A stretch of 47,736 bases of DNA from Sulfurimonas indica (GTDB lineage Bacteria > Campylobacterota > Campylobacteria > Campylobacterales > Sulfurimonadaceae), in assembly GCF_009192995.1 (NCBI RefSeq), contig NZ_SDID01000018.1:1-47736 (forward strand), read 5' to 3'. The position numbers and the translations under genes were made by a program. Positions 1 through 8,567 of this stretch are shown in pieces. How positions within the stretch are numbered: the stretch's first letter is position 1; each line of letters starts with the position of its first letter. The notes beneath the pieces are model-generated. The model did no database searches. It saw only the letters and a list, made by a program, of their open reading frames with translations, and was not told the DNA's origin.

Positions 1-64
1 ACTCACTTCCTTTAGTGCCAATTTTAGCAGTTCGTTTGACACTAGGCTAAGAGTGAGTTTTTTT
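1..64 (+). terminator. Nested stem-loop followed by a T-run at the window edge
   Basis: The outer arms ACTCACT (1-7) and AGTGAGT (52-58) are perfect complements. Inside them TAGTG (13-17) pairs with CACTA (40-44). Seven T residues follow at 58-64. This fits an intrinsic terminator, or the 3' end of a structured RNA, belonging to a gene that lies off the left edge. The long loop makes the assignment uncertain. Confidence 0.4.
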
Positions 65-284
65 CTCATTGTGATTCTCTTTTTTTATGATTTTATGTTG
101 TATTTTACCCCCCCCATTATAAGAAAATGCTTAATACATCATTTCTCTTATTCCCATGTTCTGCGCGGGAACGCATACAGAGTAATATTCAAGGATTATG
201 GGGCAGAAAACCAAAATTATTGTAAATTTATTTCCTTTTAATAAGGAAATGATACAATACACTACACAAAAAAATGGATAATTT
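65..284. other. Intergenic stretch with a C8 tract and a small hairpin
   Basis: No convincing gene is seen here. A run of eight C residues lies at 108-115 inside very AT-rich DNA. A hairpin ATTTCCTT/AAGGAAAT (230-237/243-250, 5-nt loop) lies about 35 bp before the next start codon. It could be part of the leader of the downstream ATPase gene, but no function can be assigned from sequence alone. Confidence 0.3.
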
Positions 285-1349
285 ATGGAAATTTTACTTG
301 AAGAGTTTTACAAAACCGACCTACAACTTGAAAAGTATCACCAAAGAAAAGTCTATATTGATGATAAATCCTACCAGATAAACGGCATCACGCAGAGCGG
401 CAAGACAAAACTGATAAAAAACTATCTGCTCTCTTTAAAAAAAAGCTCCTATCTCTACATCAACTGTGTAGATATACGCATAGAATTAGAGCCTTTTAAT
501 GCGGCACTTGCTGATTTTTGCAATGCCAACAAAATCGATGTTCTTGCATATGACAACTATCGGGAGGGTTTTATATTTCCAAATGTCACACAGTTGCTAG
601 TTGCTTCCCAAAAACACTATAACATTCCTTTTTTAAAAACACTACAACTCTATCCACTTGATTATGAGGAGTTTTTAGCCTATGAGCATAAATATGACTC
701 TTCTGCACTCAAGCACTTTGTCCAGCTTGGCGGATTTGCTGCCATGCATACTATCAGTGCTGATGAGCGCATATATTTCTTACAAAATATACTGCAAAAC
801 AGCTTGGACTCCGTTGAGTTTGACATTATGCGTCTGTGTGCAAAGTTTCTCTCACAAAAGCTCTCTGCTTTTACCATTTATGAGCGTCTCAAACAGAGTC
901 GTAAAATCTCCAAAGACAAACTCTACAAATCTTTTGAAGCCCTGCGTGAGAAAAACTATATTCATTTATTAGAAAAGTTTGCTCACGCAAAAGCCACAAA
1001 AAAAGTCTATCTCTGCGATACATCGCTTAAAGCTGCCCTCTCAGTAGAGAAAAATTTCGGTCGCCTTTTTGAAAATATGATATTTTTAGAGCTTTTTAAA
1101 GCTTCCAAAAAAGTTTATTATGAAGAGGGGGTTGATTTTTATCTGCCAGATAATGATGAGATTATCCTCTCCAAACCTTTTGCGGATGAGCGGCGTCTGT
1201 TTAAAAAACTGGAGAGTATTGAGGCCTTTATCTTTAGCTATGGTGTGCGAAAAATCACAGTTGTCACTATGAATAAAGAAGGAAACATTGCGCATCCTCT
1301 CTCTCAAGTTGATATAATACCTTTTGATATTTGGGCTTTGGGAGATTAA
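285..1349 (+). CDS. P-loop ATPase of the AAA_14/DUF4143 type
   Basis: This 354-residue protein has a Walker A-like motif GITQSGKT near residues 34-41. It also has the LYPLDYEEFL segment around residue 122 that is typical of AAA_14 ATPases. A C-terminal region beginning GRLFENMIFLEL (about residue 259) resembles the DUF4143 domain that usually follows AAA_14. The cellular role of these proteins is poorly known. The start at 285 is the first in-frame ATG; an ATG at 274 is in a different frame. The stop lies one base before the rnhB start codon, so the two genes are probably co-transcribed. The family assignment rests on motif recognition only. Confidence 0.6.
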   Translation: MEILLEEFYKTDLQLEKYHQRKVYIDDKSYQINGITQSGKTKLIKNYLLSLKKSSYLYINCVDIRIELEPFNAALADFCNANKIDVLAYDNYREGFIFPNVTQLLVASQKHYNIPFLKTLQLYPLDYEEFLAYEHKYDSSALKHFVQLGGFAAMHTISADERIYFLQNILQNSLDSVEFDIMRLCAKFLSQKLSAFTIYERLKQSRKISKDKLYKSFEALREKNYIHLLEKFAHAKATKKVYLCDTSLKAALSVEKNFGRLFENMIFLELFKASKKVYYEEGVDFYLPDNDEIILSKPFADERRLFKKLESIEAFIFSYGVRKITVVTMNKEGNIAHPLSQVDIIPFDIWALGD

Positions 1350-1350
1350 A

Positions 1351-1902
1351 ATGGACAAGCTGTGTGGCATAGATGAAGCGGGTCGTGGACCGCTTGCTGG
1401 TGATCTGGTAATGGCGGGATGTATCTTGCGTGAGACTGTGACAGGGCTCAATGATTCCAAAAAACTCACAGAGAAAAAAAGAGAAGCACTCTATAAAGAG
1501 ATAATCAAATGCTCTACTTATCATATAGTTAAATTTTCTGCCGCTGCAATTGACGCCAATGGTATATCTCACTGTCTGCGTGAGGGGCTGAGGGAGATTA
1601 TGCAAAATCTTGAAGCCCAGAGTTATCTCTTTGACGGAAACTCAAACTTTGGGGTGCAAGGTTTGGAGACTATGATAAAGGCCGATGGAAAAGTTGCAGA
1701 GGTAAGTGCTGCTTCCATTTTGGCAAAAGTAACCCATGACAGAGATATTTTAGAACTTGCAAAAGAGTATCCCGAGTATCAATTAGAAAAACATAAAGGG
1801 TATGGAACAAAACTCCATATTGAAATGATTAAAAAATATGGTTACTCACCAATTCACAGAAAATCTTACAAAGTAAAAGCACTTGAACCTACTCTTTTTT
1901 AA
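1351..1902 (+). CDS. rnhB: Ribonuclease HII
   Basis: RNase HII cleaves the RNA strand of RNA-DNA hybrids and nicks at misincorporated ribonucleotides, using metal ions held by acidic residues. The N-terminus CGIDEAGRGPLAGD carries the first catalytic Asp-Glu pair. The later KADGKVAEVSAASILAKVTHD region carries further conserved acidic and Ser/Ala positions. The ATG at 1351 was chosen because the family starts shortly before GIDEAGRG; the upstream in-frame ATG at 1324 would overlap the preceding gene. At 183 residues it is of normal length for Campylobacterota. A probable promoter for the next gene (TATAAT, 1913-1918) follows directly. Confidence 0.95.
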   Translation: MDKLCGIDEAGRGPLAGDLVMAGCILRETVTGLNDSKKLTEKKREALYKEIIKCSTYHIVKFSAAAIDANGISHCLREGLREIMQNLEAQSYLFDGNSNFGVQGLETMIKADGKVAEVSAASILAKVTHDRDILELAKEYPEYQLEKHKGYGTKLHIEMIKKYGYSPIHRKSYKVKALEPTLF

Positions 1903-1912
1903 TTTTTTACAT

Positions 1913-1918
1913 TATAAT
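1913..1918 (+). promoter_or_regulatory. -10 box for the DUF2628-like gene
   Basis: A perfect TATAAT lies 28 bp before the ATG at 1947, in the short gap after rnhB. No -35 box is evident, which is usual for sigma-70 promoters in Campylobacterota. Confidence 0.5.
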
Positions 1919-1946
1919 ATGTGAAATTTAACCTAAAAGGCTCTCA

Positions 1947-2423
1947 ATGGAAGAAAAAGATTATGAAAATGCAATGATAGAAGCATTTGTAAACAAGTCC
2001 GAAAAAACATTGTGGTATCAGAATGCTTTTTCAAAGTTCAATATCAATGGTATTGATTCAATGAAATGGGTATGGAGCTGGTGGGCCTTCTTTGGAGGTT
2101 GGGCATTTTTGCTCTACAGAAAACAGTACATTCCTGCACTTGTACTTTTCATCATCTCTCTTTTAGCTGGAATTATTCCTTTTGGTGGTCTTCTTATTGC
2201 AGTTTTAGCCGGTGGTTTTTCTACATACTTTATCTATAAAGGCTATAAACATAAAAAAGCAGAGGTTGAAGCAAATATTGATGATATTGACAAACGAATT
2301 GAGACAATGCGTGCAGTTGGTGGCTACAATCAATGGGTAGTATGGGTATATGTTATCTTTGTTGCGTTGATGTTTTTTTACATCTTTAGTATGGTTATGG
2401 CCTCAATGGCTTCCATGAACTAA
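1947..2423 (+). CDS. DUF2628-like inner-membrane protein
   Basis: This is a 158-residue membrane protein. A soluble N-terminus of about 45 residues contains the WYQNAFSKFNI segment. It is followed by a tryptophan-rich WVWSWWAFFGGWAFLLYRKQY stretch, at least two hydrophobic segments (about 45-90) and a third near the C-terminus (about 131-153). A charged linker with EANIDDIDKRIE separates the second and third. The aromatic W-W-FFGGW core followed by YRK matches the DUF2628 family, whose function is unknown. It appears to be transcribed on its own from the TATAAT box at 1913. Confidence 0.6.
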   Translation: MEEKDYENAMIEAFVNKSEKTLWYQNAFSKFNINGIDSMKWVWSWWAFFGGWAFLLYRKQYIPALVLFIISLLAGIIPFGGLLIAVLAGGFSTYFIYKGYKHKKAEVEANIDDIDKRIETMRAVGGYNQWVVWVYVIFVALMFFYIFSMVMASMASMN

Positions 2424-2495
2424 TACTTTCTCTACATATGCATTGTTGCATATGTATTGCCTCATAAATATACAATAACTTTTTACAAATAGTGC

Positions 2496-2501
2496 TATAA
2501 T
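2496..2501 (+). promoter_or_regulatory. -10 box of the polysaccharide-type operon
   Basis: TATAAT lies 28 bp upstream of the TTG start at 2530. An AGAGGAG ribosome-binding site lies at 2517-2523. This is the only obvious promoter before the four co-directional genes 2530-7027. Confidence 0.5.
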
Positions 2502-2529
2502 ATTCATAACTTTGACAGAGGAGACAGCC

Positions 2530-3885
2530 TTGAAACAGATAGCCGTCTTTAGTGATTCTTCGATTGATACTGAATATGATATTGTTACATTTAAAAGCTG
2601 GGAAGAATTTTCTAACAATAAAACTACTATTGCAGGGTTCTATATTAGTGCTTCATGTAGTGATATAGCAGATGAGTTAATAAAAGAAATTCGTTCCTCT
2701 GAATTTTGGTACTATCTTGTATATACAGAAGATCTTATACAAAACAGACTTTTTGATGGTGAAAAATCCCTCAAAGATGCGTTTAAAAGCTTTAAGTTTT
2801 CACAAGAGTTACTCTCTAAATTAAAACTTAATATAAAAGCATTAAAAAGAGAAGAAAAACTTCTTCTTTATCTTTATCTGCGGGAAGATTATGAACTGAT
2901 CCCCGAATTTCATCCAAAAACAAAAAAACTCTACAAATATCCTATTTTAGAGTTCATTTCTCAAACGTCTAATGATTCTTGGGTCTATGAGCTTACAGCA
3001 AAAAGTCTACTTACATTTTCTAAAATTGTAGACAGAGTGCGCTTATGTAACCAATGCCAAAGTGCACATCTCTATTTTATCGATTTATGTCCGCAGTGTA
3101 AGAGTATCAATATAAAAGAGTCAAAAATTCTACACTGTTTTTCATGCGGTTATGTGGATGAAGAGAAGCAATTTCAAAAAGATGCAGGTCTGGTCTGTCC
3201 AAAATGTCTCACGCAGCTTAAGCTTATAGGCGTTGACTATGACCTCCCTGCTTCTGAGTACAAATGTTATGACTGCAGCTATATATTTAAAGAGCCTTAT
3301 GTTGTTGCACGATGTATGGACTGTTCTGCTGAGAATGAACCTGACAAGTTAAATATAGAGGAGTTTCATAAACTCAAGCTTTCACTGCAGGGGCAGGAGT
3401 ATCTTCTGTTGGACCAAAAGAATGTCATCTTCTCAATGTTTGCAGAGAGTCTCAAACATATTAAGATAGATGAGTTCAAACTCTTCCTCAACTGGATGAC
3501 TTCTGTTTTTAAACGAGATAGCACTTTTCATTTTCTAGTAGTTCTTTTAGAGTTTGATAATATGCATAAATTTATCAACTACTACGGTTTTACAAAAACA
3601 AATGAGATTATGGAGGAGCTCTCACGCAGAATCTTAGAACTTCTGCGTGAGACAGACATGCTCTCAATGGATGATGAACACAGACTCTGGATACTGTTGC
3701 CGACGACATCGAAAAAAGGAATAGAAGAGAGACTTTTAAATATTCTGCATGAGCTGAAGATAGAAAACGGACCGCAACTCTCTGTAAAATTAAAAACATT
3801 CTATACCATTAAAAATCCACTCAAAGAGAAAAGTAATGCAAAAACCATAATGAATGATTTATTACAAAGTGAGGAAAATAAATAG
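2530..3885 (+). CDS. TackOD1-like zinc-ribbon protein with degenerate GGDEF domain
   Basis: This protein of about 451 residues starts at a TTG codon, chosen for the AGAGGAG site 6 bp upstream; the in-frame TTG at 2512 has no such site. Six CxxC pairs lie between residues 173 and 265 (CNQC, CPQC, CFSC, CPKC, CYDC, CMDC), so several zinc ribbons are likely. This pattern resembles the TackOD1 output domain. Residues about 310-440 look like a diguanylate cyclase fold, with FHFLVVLLEFDN and GIEERLLNILHEL, but DEHRLW stands where GGDEF should be. Cyclase activity is therefore unlikely. As the first gene of the polysaccharide-type operon it may be a regulatory or c-di-GMP-linked component. The domain names are my pattern judgement. 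Confidence 0.65.
   Translation: MKQIAVFSDSSIDTEYDIVTFKSWEEFSNNKTTIAGFYISASCSDIADELIKEIRSSEFWYYLVYTEDLIQNRLFDGEKSLKDAFKSFKFSQELLSKLKLNIKALKREEKLLLYLYLREDYELIPEFHPKTKKLYKYPILEFISQTSNDSWVYELTAKSLLTFSKIVDRVRLCNQCQSAHLYFIDLCPQCKSINIKESKILHCFSCGYVDEEKQFQKDAGLVCPKCLTQLKLIGVDYDLPASEYKCYDCSYIFKEPYVVARCMDCSAENEPDKLNIEEFHKLKLSLQGQEYLLLDQKNVIFSMFAESLKHIKIDEFKLFLNWMTSVFKRDSTFHFLVVLLEFDNMHKFINYYGFTKTNEIMEELSRRILELLRETDMLSMDDEHRLWILLPTTSKKGIEERLLNILHELKIENGPQLSVKLKTFYTIKNPLKEKSNAKTIMNDLLQSEENK
3621..3651. repeat. 11-bp inverted pair of the TGCGTGAG octamer
   Basis: CTCACGCAGAA (3621-3631) and TTCTGCGTGAG (3641-3651) are perfect reverse complements separated by 9 nt. They lie inside the coding sequence of the zinc-ribbon protein. 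The arms contain the octamer that recurs through the chromosomal half of the window. Confidence 0.75.
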
Positions 3886-3888
3886 CAA

Positions 3889-5208
3889 ATGATAAATGCA
3901 CTACTTGAAACACTTTTTGACATTTTACAGTCACACTCGACATTTGCAGATTTTTTGTTGCTCTTTACTCCTTTTATACTGCTACTGGAACTACCACTAC
4001 TCTTTATGGTTATTTTAGGCATGTTTATCTGGGCAAAAAAAGAGCAAAAAAGAGTAGCTTTTCCAAAAAATATGCCAAAAGTCACTTGTACTCTTCTATG
4101 CTATTCTGAGGGTGAAAATATCATTGAGCCTATCTACTCCTTAGCTCATCAACTCTATCCAGGTGAAATAGAGATACTTGTCGTTATTGATGGCGCACTT
4201 GCAAATAAAAAGACTCATAATGTCGCTCTTCATTTAAAAAATGAGATTAATGCCTTGCAAAACCGTGAACTTAAAGTCATTCCAAAGTATAAAAGAGGCG
4301 GACGAGTTTCATCGATGAATCTTGGTATGCAATTAGCCAGTGGGGAAATCTTTATGGCTCTTGATGGTGATACGACTTTTGATAATGACATGGTCATTAA
4401 AGCTGTACAAAACTTTGATAATCCTGATGTAGTTGCAGTAGCTGGAAACTTACGCGTTAAAAATGCAAAAGAATCTTTGGCAACACGCTTGCAAGCCATT
4501 GAATATATGCTCTCTATCACAGCAGGAAGAACAGGGCTGTCTTCTTTTAATATGGTTAACAATATCTCCGGTGCTTTTGGTATCTTTCGTATTGAAATTT
4601 TAAAACTGCTTATGGGATGGGATAGTGGTACTGCTGAAGATTTTGATATAACAATGCGACTCAAAGAGCACTTTGCTATGTATCCAAACTGGCGTATAGT
4701 TTTTGACCCGCATGTCATAGGGCATACAGAGGTCCCCAGTACGCTTCTTGGATTTTTTCAACAGAGAATTCGCTGGGAAGGAGATCTTTTTTATATACTT
4801 ATTCGAAAATATATAAACAATATCCGACCGAGTCTTCTTGGTGGGCTTAACTATCTCTTCACCCTTGTTGGTGTCTATTTCTTCCAAATCATCATGCCCT
4901 TTGTCATTACACTTTATACAATTCTGATGCTGATATTTGTACCATTTAATTATCTTCTAGGATTGAGCATTATTGTCTATGCTTTTTACTTTATGATGCT
5001 TCTGATTTTTTATATACTTTATATCTTTTTAATCAGTGAACGTCCTAAAGAGGATTTAGAGTACGTATTATATCTTCCTCTTTTTCCTATCTTTACCTAT
5101 ACAGCGAGAATAAATGCCGCACTGGCACTGCTTCACTCTATAATCAACAAATCACATCTTGATTCAAATATGGCACCATGGTGGGTACTCAAAAAAGGAA
5201 ACTACTAA
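3889..5208 (+). CDS. Membrane-bound family 2 glycosyltransferase (processive polysaccharide synthase type)
   Basis: This 439-residue inner-membrane protein probably polymerises or transfers sugar from a nucleotide donor. A membrane segment (about 22-50) precedes the GT-A domain. The catalytic motifs are visible: D101 in VVIDGAL, the DxD motif D159-x-D161 in ALDGDTT, ED at 250-251 in TAEDFD, and QQRIRW at 291-296. These correspond to the D,D,D,Q(Q/R)xRW set of cellulose-, hyaluronan- and alginate-type synthases. At least three hydrophobic segments follow (about 312-400). It starts 3 bp after the preceding gene. Its neighbours are a glycosidase-like protein and an HlyD/Alg44-like protein, which suggests export of an exopolysaccharide. 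The sugar cannot be told from the sequence. Confidence 0.85.
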   Translation: MINALLETLFDILQSHSTFADFLLLFTPFILLLELPLLFMVILGMFIWAKKEQKRVAFPKNMPKVTCTLLCYSEGENIIEPIYSLAHQLYPGEIEILVVIDGALANKKTHNVALHLKNEINALQNRELKVIPKYKRGGRVSSMNLGMQLASGEIFMALDGDTTFDNDMVIKAVQNFDNPDVVAVAGNLRVKNAKESLATRLQAIEYMLSITAGRTGLSSFNMVNNISGAFGIFRIEILKLLMGWDSGTAEDFDITMRLKEHFAMYPNWRIVFDPHVIGHTEVPSTLLGFFQQRIRWEGDLFYILIRKYINNIRPSLLGGLNYLFTLVGVYFFQIIMPFVITLYTILMLIFVPFNYLLGLSIIVYAFYFMMLLIFYILYIFLISERPKEDLEYVLYLPLFPIFTYTARINAALALLHSIINKSHLDSNMAPWWVLKKGNY

Positions 5209-5210
5209 AT

Positions 5211-6014
5211 ATGCTGCAAAAAACAATCCTTCTTTTTCTCTTTACACTTTCTCTTTGGAGTTCAGAGTTTAAGCTTGACTGGTATAGCTGGGAAGGATTT
5301 TGCAACTACAAAAAAGCGCAAACATCTTTTTTTAGCAAACTCACTCCAACAAAAAGAATCTTCCTCTCTTTTAGTGCTCAGGAGATCTTGCAACTCAAAA
5401 ATAACGCATATGAGAGAGCACTCTTAAAAGACTTTTTTCATGATGCAAAACAAAATGACATTCAAATTGAACTGCTTCTTGGTGACGAGAGCTATATCTA
5501 TCCTCAAAATCACGAAAAACTCCTTGCACTCATAGATTTTTTTCAAAACTTTCCTTTCAAAGGAGTTCAGCTTGATATTGAACCCTCAGCTCTTCCAAAA
5601 GAGCAGCATCCACTTTGGAGAGATGAGATCATAAATCTTGTTCATAAAGTCAAGCAACATACTCCTTTAGCTCTTGGTCTCTCTATAAATCATAAAATAG
5701 CGAGCCATTCTCTATTACAAGAACTCCATACCGCAGGTCTTAATGAAGCGGTCATTATGTACTACAGTATCAACCAAAAAAAGGTAGTTCAAAAGCTCAA
5801 AAATCTCTTAGAAAACAATCAAAAGCTTCACTTCTCTCTTGCACTCTCCATAGAACCTTTAAGCGTTCTCTATCAAGATGAAACGTACGCACTTTATGGG
5901 AAAAAAAAATCTTTACAAAAATGGTATACAATAGCAAATGAGCTCTCATCTTATAATAATTTTGTAGCTGTTGTGATACAATCTCTTAAAGCATTTAATA
6001 AGGCAAAAAAATGA
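5211..6014 (+). CDS. Exported glycosidase-like protein
   Basis: This protein of about 267 residues begins with the hydrophobic stretch LQKTILLFLFTLSLWSS, a likely signal peptide, so it probably acts in the periplasm or is secreted. The ATG at 5211 follows the glycosyltransferase stop by 2 bp and has AAGGAAA upstream; the in-frame ATG at 5178 would hide the signal peptide. The segment GVQLDIEPSALP resembles the catalytic strand of TIM-barrel glycoside hydrolases of the GH18 kind, where a glutamate ends a DxxDxE-like run. The polymer it may cut could be the product of the neighbouring synthase. The family is not firmly recognised. Confidence 0.5.
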   Translation: MLQKTILLFLFTLSLWSSEFKLDWYSWEGFCNYKKAQTSFFSKLTPTKRIFLSFSAQEILQLKNNAYERALLKDFFHDAKQNDIQIELLLGDESYIYPQNHEKLLALIDFFQNFPFKGVQLDIEPSALPKEQHPLWRDEIINLVHKVKQHTPLALGLSINHKIASHSLLQELHTAGLNEAVIMYYSINQKKVVQKLKNLLENNQKLHFSLALSIEPLSVLYQDETYALYGKKKSLQKWYTIANELSSYNNFVAVVIQSLKAFNKAKK

Positions 6015-7027
6015 ATGTACAATTTAATAAACCGCCATCTTCGGATGATGAAGTTCGAGGTCTAAAAGTAAACTATGCACCGGCACGAAGACCCTTTGCA
6101 AAATGGCGTTTTCGTCTAGTACTTCTTCTCTTTCTTTTTCCTTTTGTCACTTATGTTGCTTATCTCATCTATCATTATATCGTCATTATCGAACCTGGAT
6201 TTGTTCTGTTAAAAGAGTTGAAGATAAAAACCCCTGCTGATGGTCAAGTTGTTACGCTCAAAGAGACAGGTGAAGTTGTCACAAAAGGCGATACGCTAGC
6301 AATCCTAAAAAATGATTTTCTTGAAGCAAAATACAACAATTACCTCAAAAAACTAGAGTTCAACCAAAAGAACATCATGGAAACCATCAACAACAATCGT
6401 ACAGCTTTAAGAATTGCCAAAAATGCATATAACTATAGAAATGAAGATTATAAACGTATCAAAAAACTTAAAGAAAAAGGGAATGTCACACAGCTGGATG
6501 TCTCCAATGCGCTCATTCAACTAGAGAGTGCTAGACTTGCTTACACAAATGCAAAAGAGAGTCTTGAAAATAGTAAACTTGCCCTTAAAGATGTTCTGAA
6601 TGACAAACTCGAACTTTATGAGATAAAAGAGAAGCTCAAATCATTGACTATTATTGCTCCGGAGAATGGAACGATTACTTCAAATGTGGCAAGAGAAGGT
6701 GAACTCGTACAGCAATATGATGAACTCTTGGTGATTGATCTGCATGCCAATCCAACAATGGAAGTCTTTTTAAATCCTAAAAATGCACAGTATGCAGAGG
6801 TTGGGAAAAAAGTAAACGTTATTTTTCCAAATAAACAAAAAATCAATGCTACTGTTTCAAAAATTCAAATGCGAGCTATCAAAACACCGCTCTCACTTAA
6901 CAATATATTTCACAAAACACCCTACTCAATCGTCTTAGAGCTTAAACTTGAAAAACCTCTACCGAAGCGTTTTATGATAAACTATTTGCCAATAAAAGTA
7001 CGTTTCAATCTCTTTGATAACCATTAG
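6011..7027 (+). CDS. HlyD/Alg44-like membrane-fusion protein
   Basis: This 338-residue protein has a short cytoplasmic N-terminus of about 30 residues and one transmembrane segment (about 34-58). A biotinyl-lipoyl-like half follows (KTPADGQVVTLKETGEVVTKGD), then a long alpha-helical coiled coil (about 110-215) and the second lipoyl half (TIIAPENGTITSNVAREGELV). This is the layout of HlyD/EmrA adaptors and of the periplasmic part of Alg44. It overlaps the preceding gene by 4 bp, so translation is probably coupled. In context it likely carries polysaccharide across the envelope. Its end overlaps the convergent galE gene by 23 bp. Confidence 0.8.
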   Translation: MNVQFNKPPSSDDEVRGLKVNYAPARRPFAKWRFRLVLLLFLFPFVTYVAYLIYHYIVIIEPGFVLLKELKIKTPADGQVVTLKETGEVVTKGDTLAILKNDFLEAKYNNYLKKLEFNQKNIMETINNNRTALRIAKNAYNYRNEDYKRIKKLKEKGNVTQLDVSNALIQLESARLAYTNAKESLENSKLALKDVLNDKLELYEIKEKLKSLTIIAPENGTITSNVAREGELVQQYDELLVIDLHANPTMEVFLNPKNAQYAEVGKKVNVIFPNKQKINATVSKIQMRAIKTPLSLNNIFHKTPYSIVLELKLEKPLPKRFMINYLPIKVRFNLFDNH

Positions 7028-8018
7028 GATTCATAGACTGCCATCTCCATGAATCCTCACACATCTCACCCAAACTCTTCTTGGCACTCCACCCAAGCAT
7101 CTCTTTTGCATAGCTTGTGTCTGCATAACATTTTGTAATATCTCCTGCACGTCTTGATACTATCTTGTAGAGTATCTTTTTACCTGAAGCCTGTTCATAA
7201 GCATCAACCATCTCTAAAACAGAATATCCTTTCCCCGTTCCAAGGTTTACTGTAAGTACATTCTCTAGAGTATCAATTTTTTGGAGTGCTTTTACATGTC
7301 CTTTTGCCAAATCGACAACATGAATGTAATCTCTCACACCTGTGCCATCTTTGGTCTCATAATCGTTCCCAAAAATACGTAACTCTTTTTGTTTACCAAC
7401 TGCAATCTGGGCAATGTATGGCATCAGATTGTTTGGTAGACCATTTGGATCTTCTCCAATCAGTCCGGATTCATGTGCACCTACAACATTAAAATAACGT
7501 AACAATACAATCTTCCATTTATTATCAGAGACAAAAAGATCACGCAACATCTCTTCTGTAAAAAGTTTACTGCGTCCATAAGGATTTGTAGCACTCAGAG
7601 GAAAATTTTCTTTTATAGGTGTTGTATGCGGGTCACCATAAACAATGGCAGAGGAGCTAAAGACTATTTTTGTACACTCATTTTTCTGCATCACTTCACA
7701 CAAAGACATTGTTCCATAGACATTATTGTCATAATATTCTAATGGTTTCTCAACAGACTCACCAACAGCCTTTAGTCCTGCGAAGTGAATGACAGAGTCG
7801 ATATCGTACGATTTAAAAACAGACTCTAAAGCCTCTTTATCCCGAATATCACCCTCTACAAATATTATACTTTTGCCAATAATCTTCTCAACCCTCTTTA
7901 ATGCCTCACGTGAGGAGTTGGAGAAGTTATCATAAACAAGAAAGTCATATCCCGCTTTCGCTAATTCTATACAGGTGTGCGTTCCAATGTAGCCTGCACC
8001 ACCAGTAACAAGTACCAT
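7005..8018 (-). CDS. galE: UDP-glucose 4-epimerase
   Basis: GalE interconverts UDP-glucose and UDP-galactose in the cytoplasm with a bound NAD+. The 337-residue protein starts MVLVTGGAGYIGTHT, the NAD-binding glycine motif. It has FSSSAIVYGD with the catalytic Ser, and NPYGRSK with the YxxxK pair. The length is normal for the family. The gene is the last of a leftward run from moaD and lies 3 bp after the preceding gene. It can supply UDP-sugars for surface polysaccharides, including the product of the convergent operon. It could also act on UDP-GlcNAc, as some GalE/Gne enzymes of this phylum do. Confidence 0.93.
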   Translation of the reverse strand: MVLVTGGAGYIGTHTCIELAKAGYDFLVYDNFSNSSREALKRVEKIIGKSIIFVEGDIRDKEALESVFKSYDIDSVIHFAGLKAVGESVEKPLEYYDNNVYGTMSLCEVMQKNECTKIVFSSSAIVYGDPHTTPIKENFPLSATNPYGRSKLFTEEMLRDLFVSDNKWKIVLLRYFNVVGAHESGLIGEDPNGLPNNLMPYIAQIAVGKQKELRIFGNDYETKDGTGVRDYIHVVDLAKGHVKALQKIDTLENVLTVNLGTGKGYSVLEMVDAYEQASGKKILYKIVSRRAGDITKCYADTSYAKEMLGWSAKKSLGEMCEDSWRWQSMNPNGYQRD

Positions 8019-8021
8019 CTC

Positions 8022-8567
8022 TTATCCTGCAGCGTTCATAGCTAACTGTGCCATTTTTTGCACATACGCTTCAACAGACTCACCTGCATTTAAAACTTTT
8101 TGCAGTTCATTGATAAAGTACTCTTTTGTTCTCTCATCTGCAATATTAAAGGTATAGAGTACCCATTCTGCATTAAGGGCTATCTTTTCACCATTTTTTT
8201 CTACTTCAAATGTTCGATAAAGATTGATATCGGTAGATGAAAGCAGTTCTAAAACCTTTTGATAAAAGTCATTGACCTCATAGCTAATGAGTGTAGAGAG
8301 CTCTTCTTTTGGGATTTTAACCTCCATATCATCAAAATCAAATCTCCCAAGTATCAAAGCATCTCCTAAAACAAGCTGCTCACCTATGAAATAGGCTCTT
8401 TTCTTTTGGCTTAAAGCATTTGCATCTGTATAGATGACATGTTCGTTTATTGACTCTAACTCATCGATAAGGATTGAGCTAAAAAAAGTATAGACCGTAT
8501 TTGCTTTCATCTCGATATCTATCTCAGATATCTCTTGTGTTTGTGGGTTTAGTGCAAGTGCTTTCAT
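8022..8567 (-). CDS. Hypothetical protein, DUF3846-like N-terminus
   Basis: This 181-residue soluble protein is not assigned a function. The N-terminus MKALALNPQTQEI, and the pattern NALSQKKRAYFIG followed by LGDALILGRFD, faintly resemble DUF3846. The last 55 residues (NGEKIALNAEWVLYTF and on to MAQLAM) align with the small hypothetical protein at 22054-22326. This suggests a shared short helical domain. The gene overlaps moeA by 1 bp and precedes galE by 3 bp, so it is part of the same operon, but nothing shows a role in molybdopterin synthesis. Confidence 0.6.
   Translation of the reverse strand: MKALALNPQTQEISEIDIEMKANTVYTFFSSILIDELESINEHVIYTDANALSQKKRAYFIGEQLVLGDALILGRFDFDDMEVKIPKEELSTLISYEVNDFYQKVLELLSSTDINLYRTFEVEKNGEKIALNAEWVLYTFNIADERTKEYFINELQKVLNAGESVEAYVQKMAQLAMNAAG

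Noticed and set aside
53-241. Open frame of 62 codons at the left edge
   Set aside because: It starts at GTG inside the T-run of the stem-loop, runs through the C8 tract, has no ribosome-binding site and shows no domain.
1086-1605. Two long minus-strand frames over the rnhB start
   Set aside because: They lie antisense to rnhB and the ATPase gene, whose family motifs are clear, and have no motif of their own.
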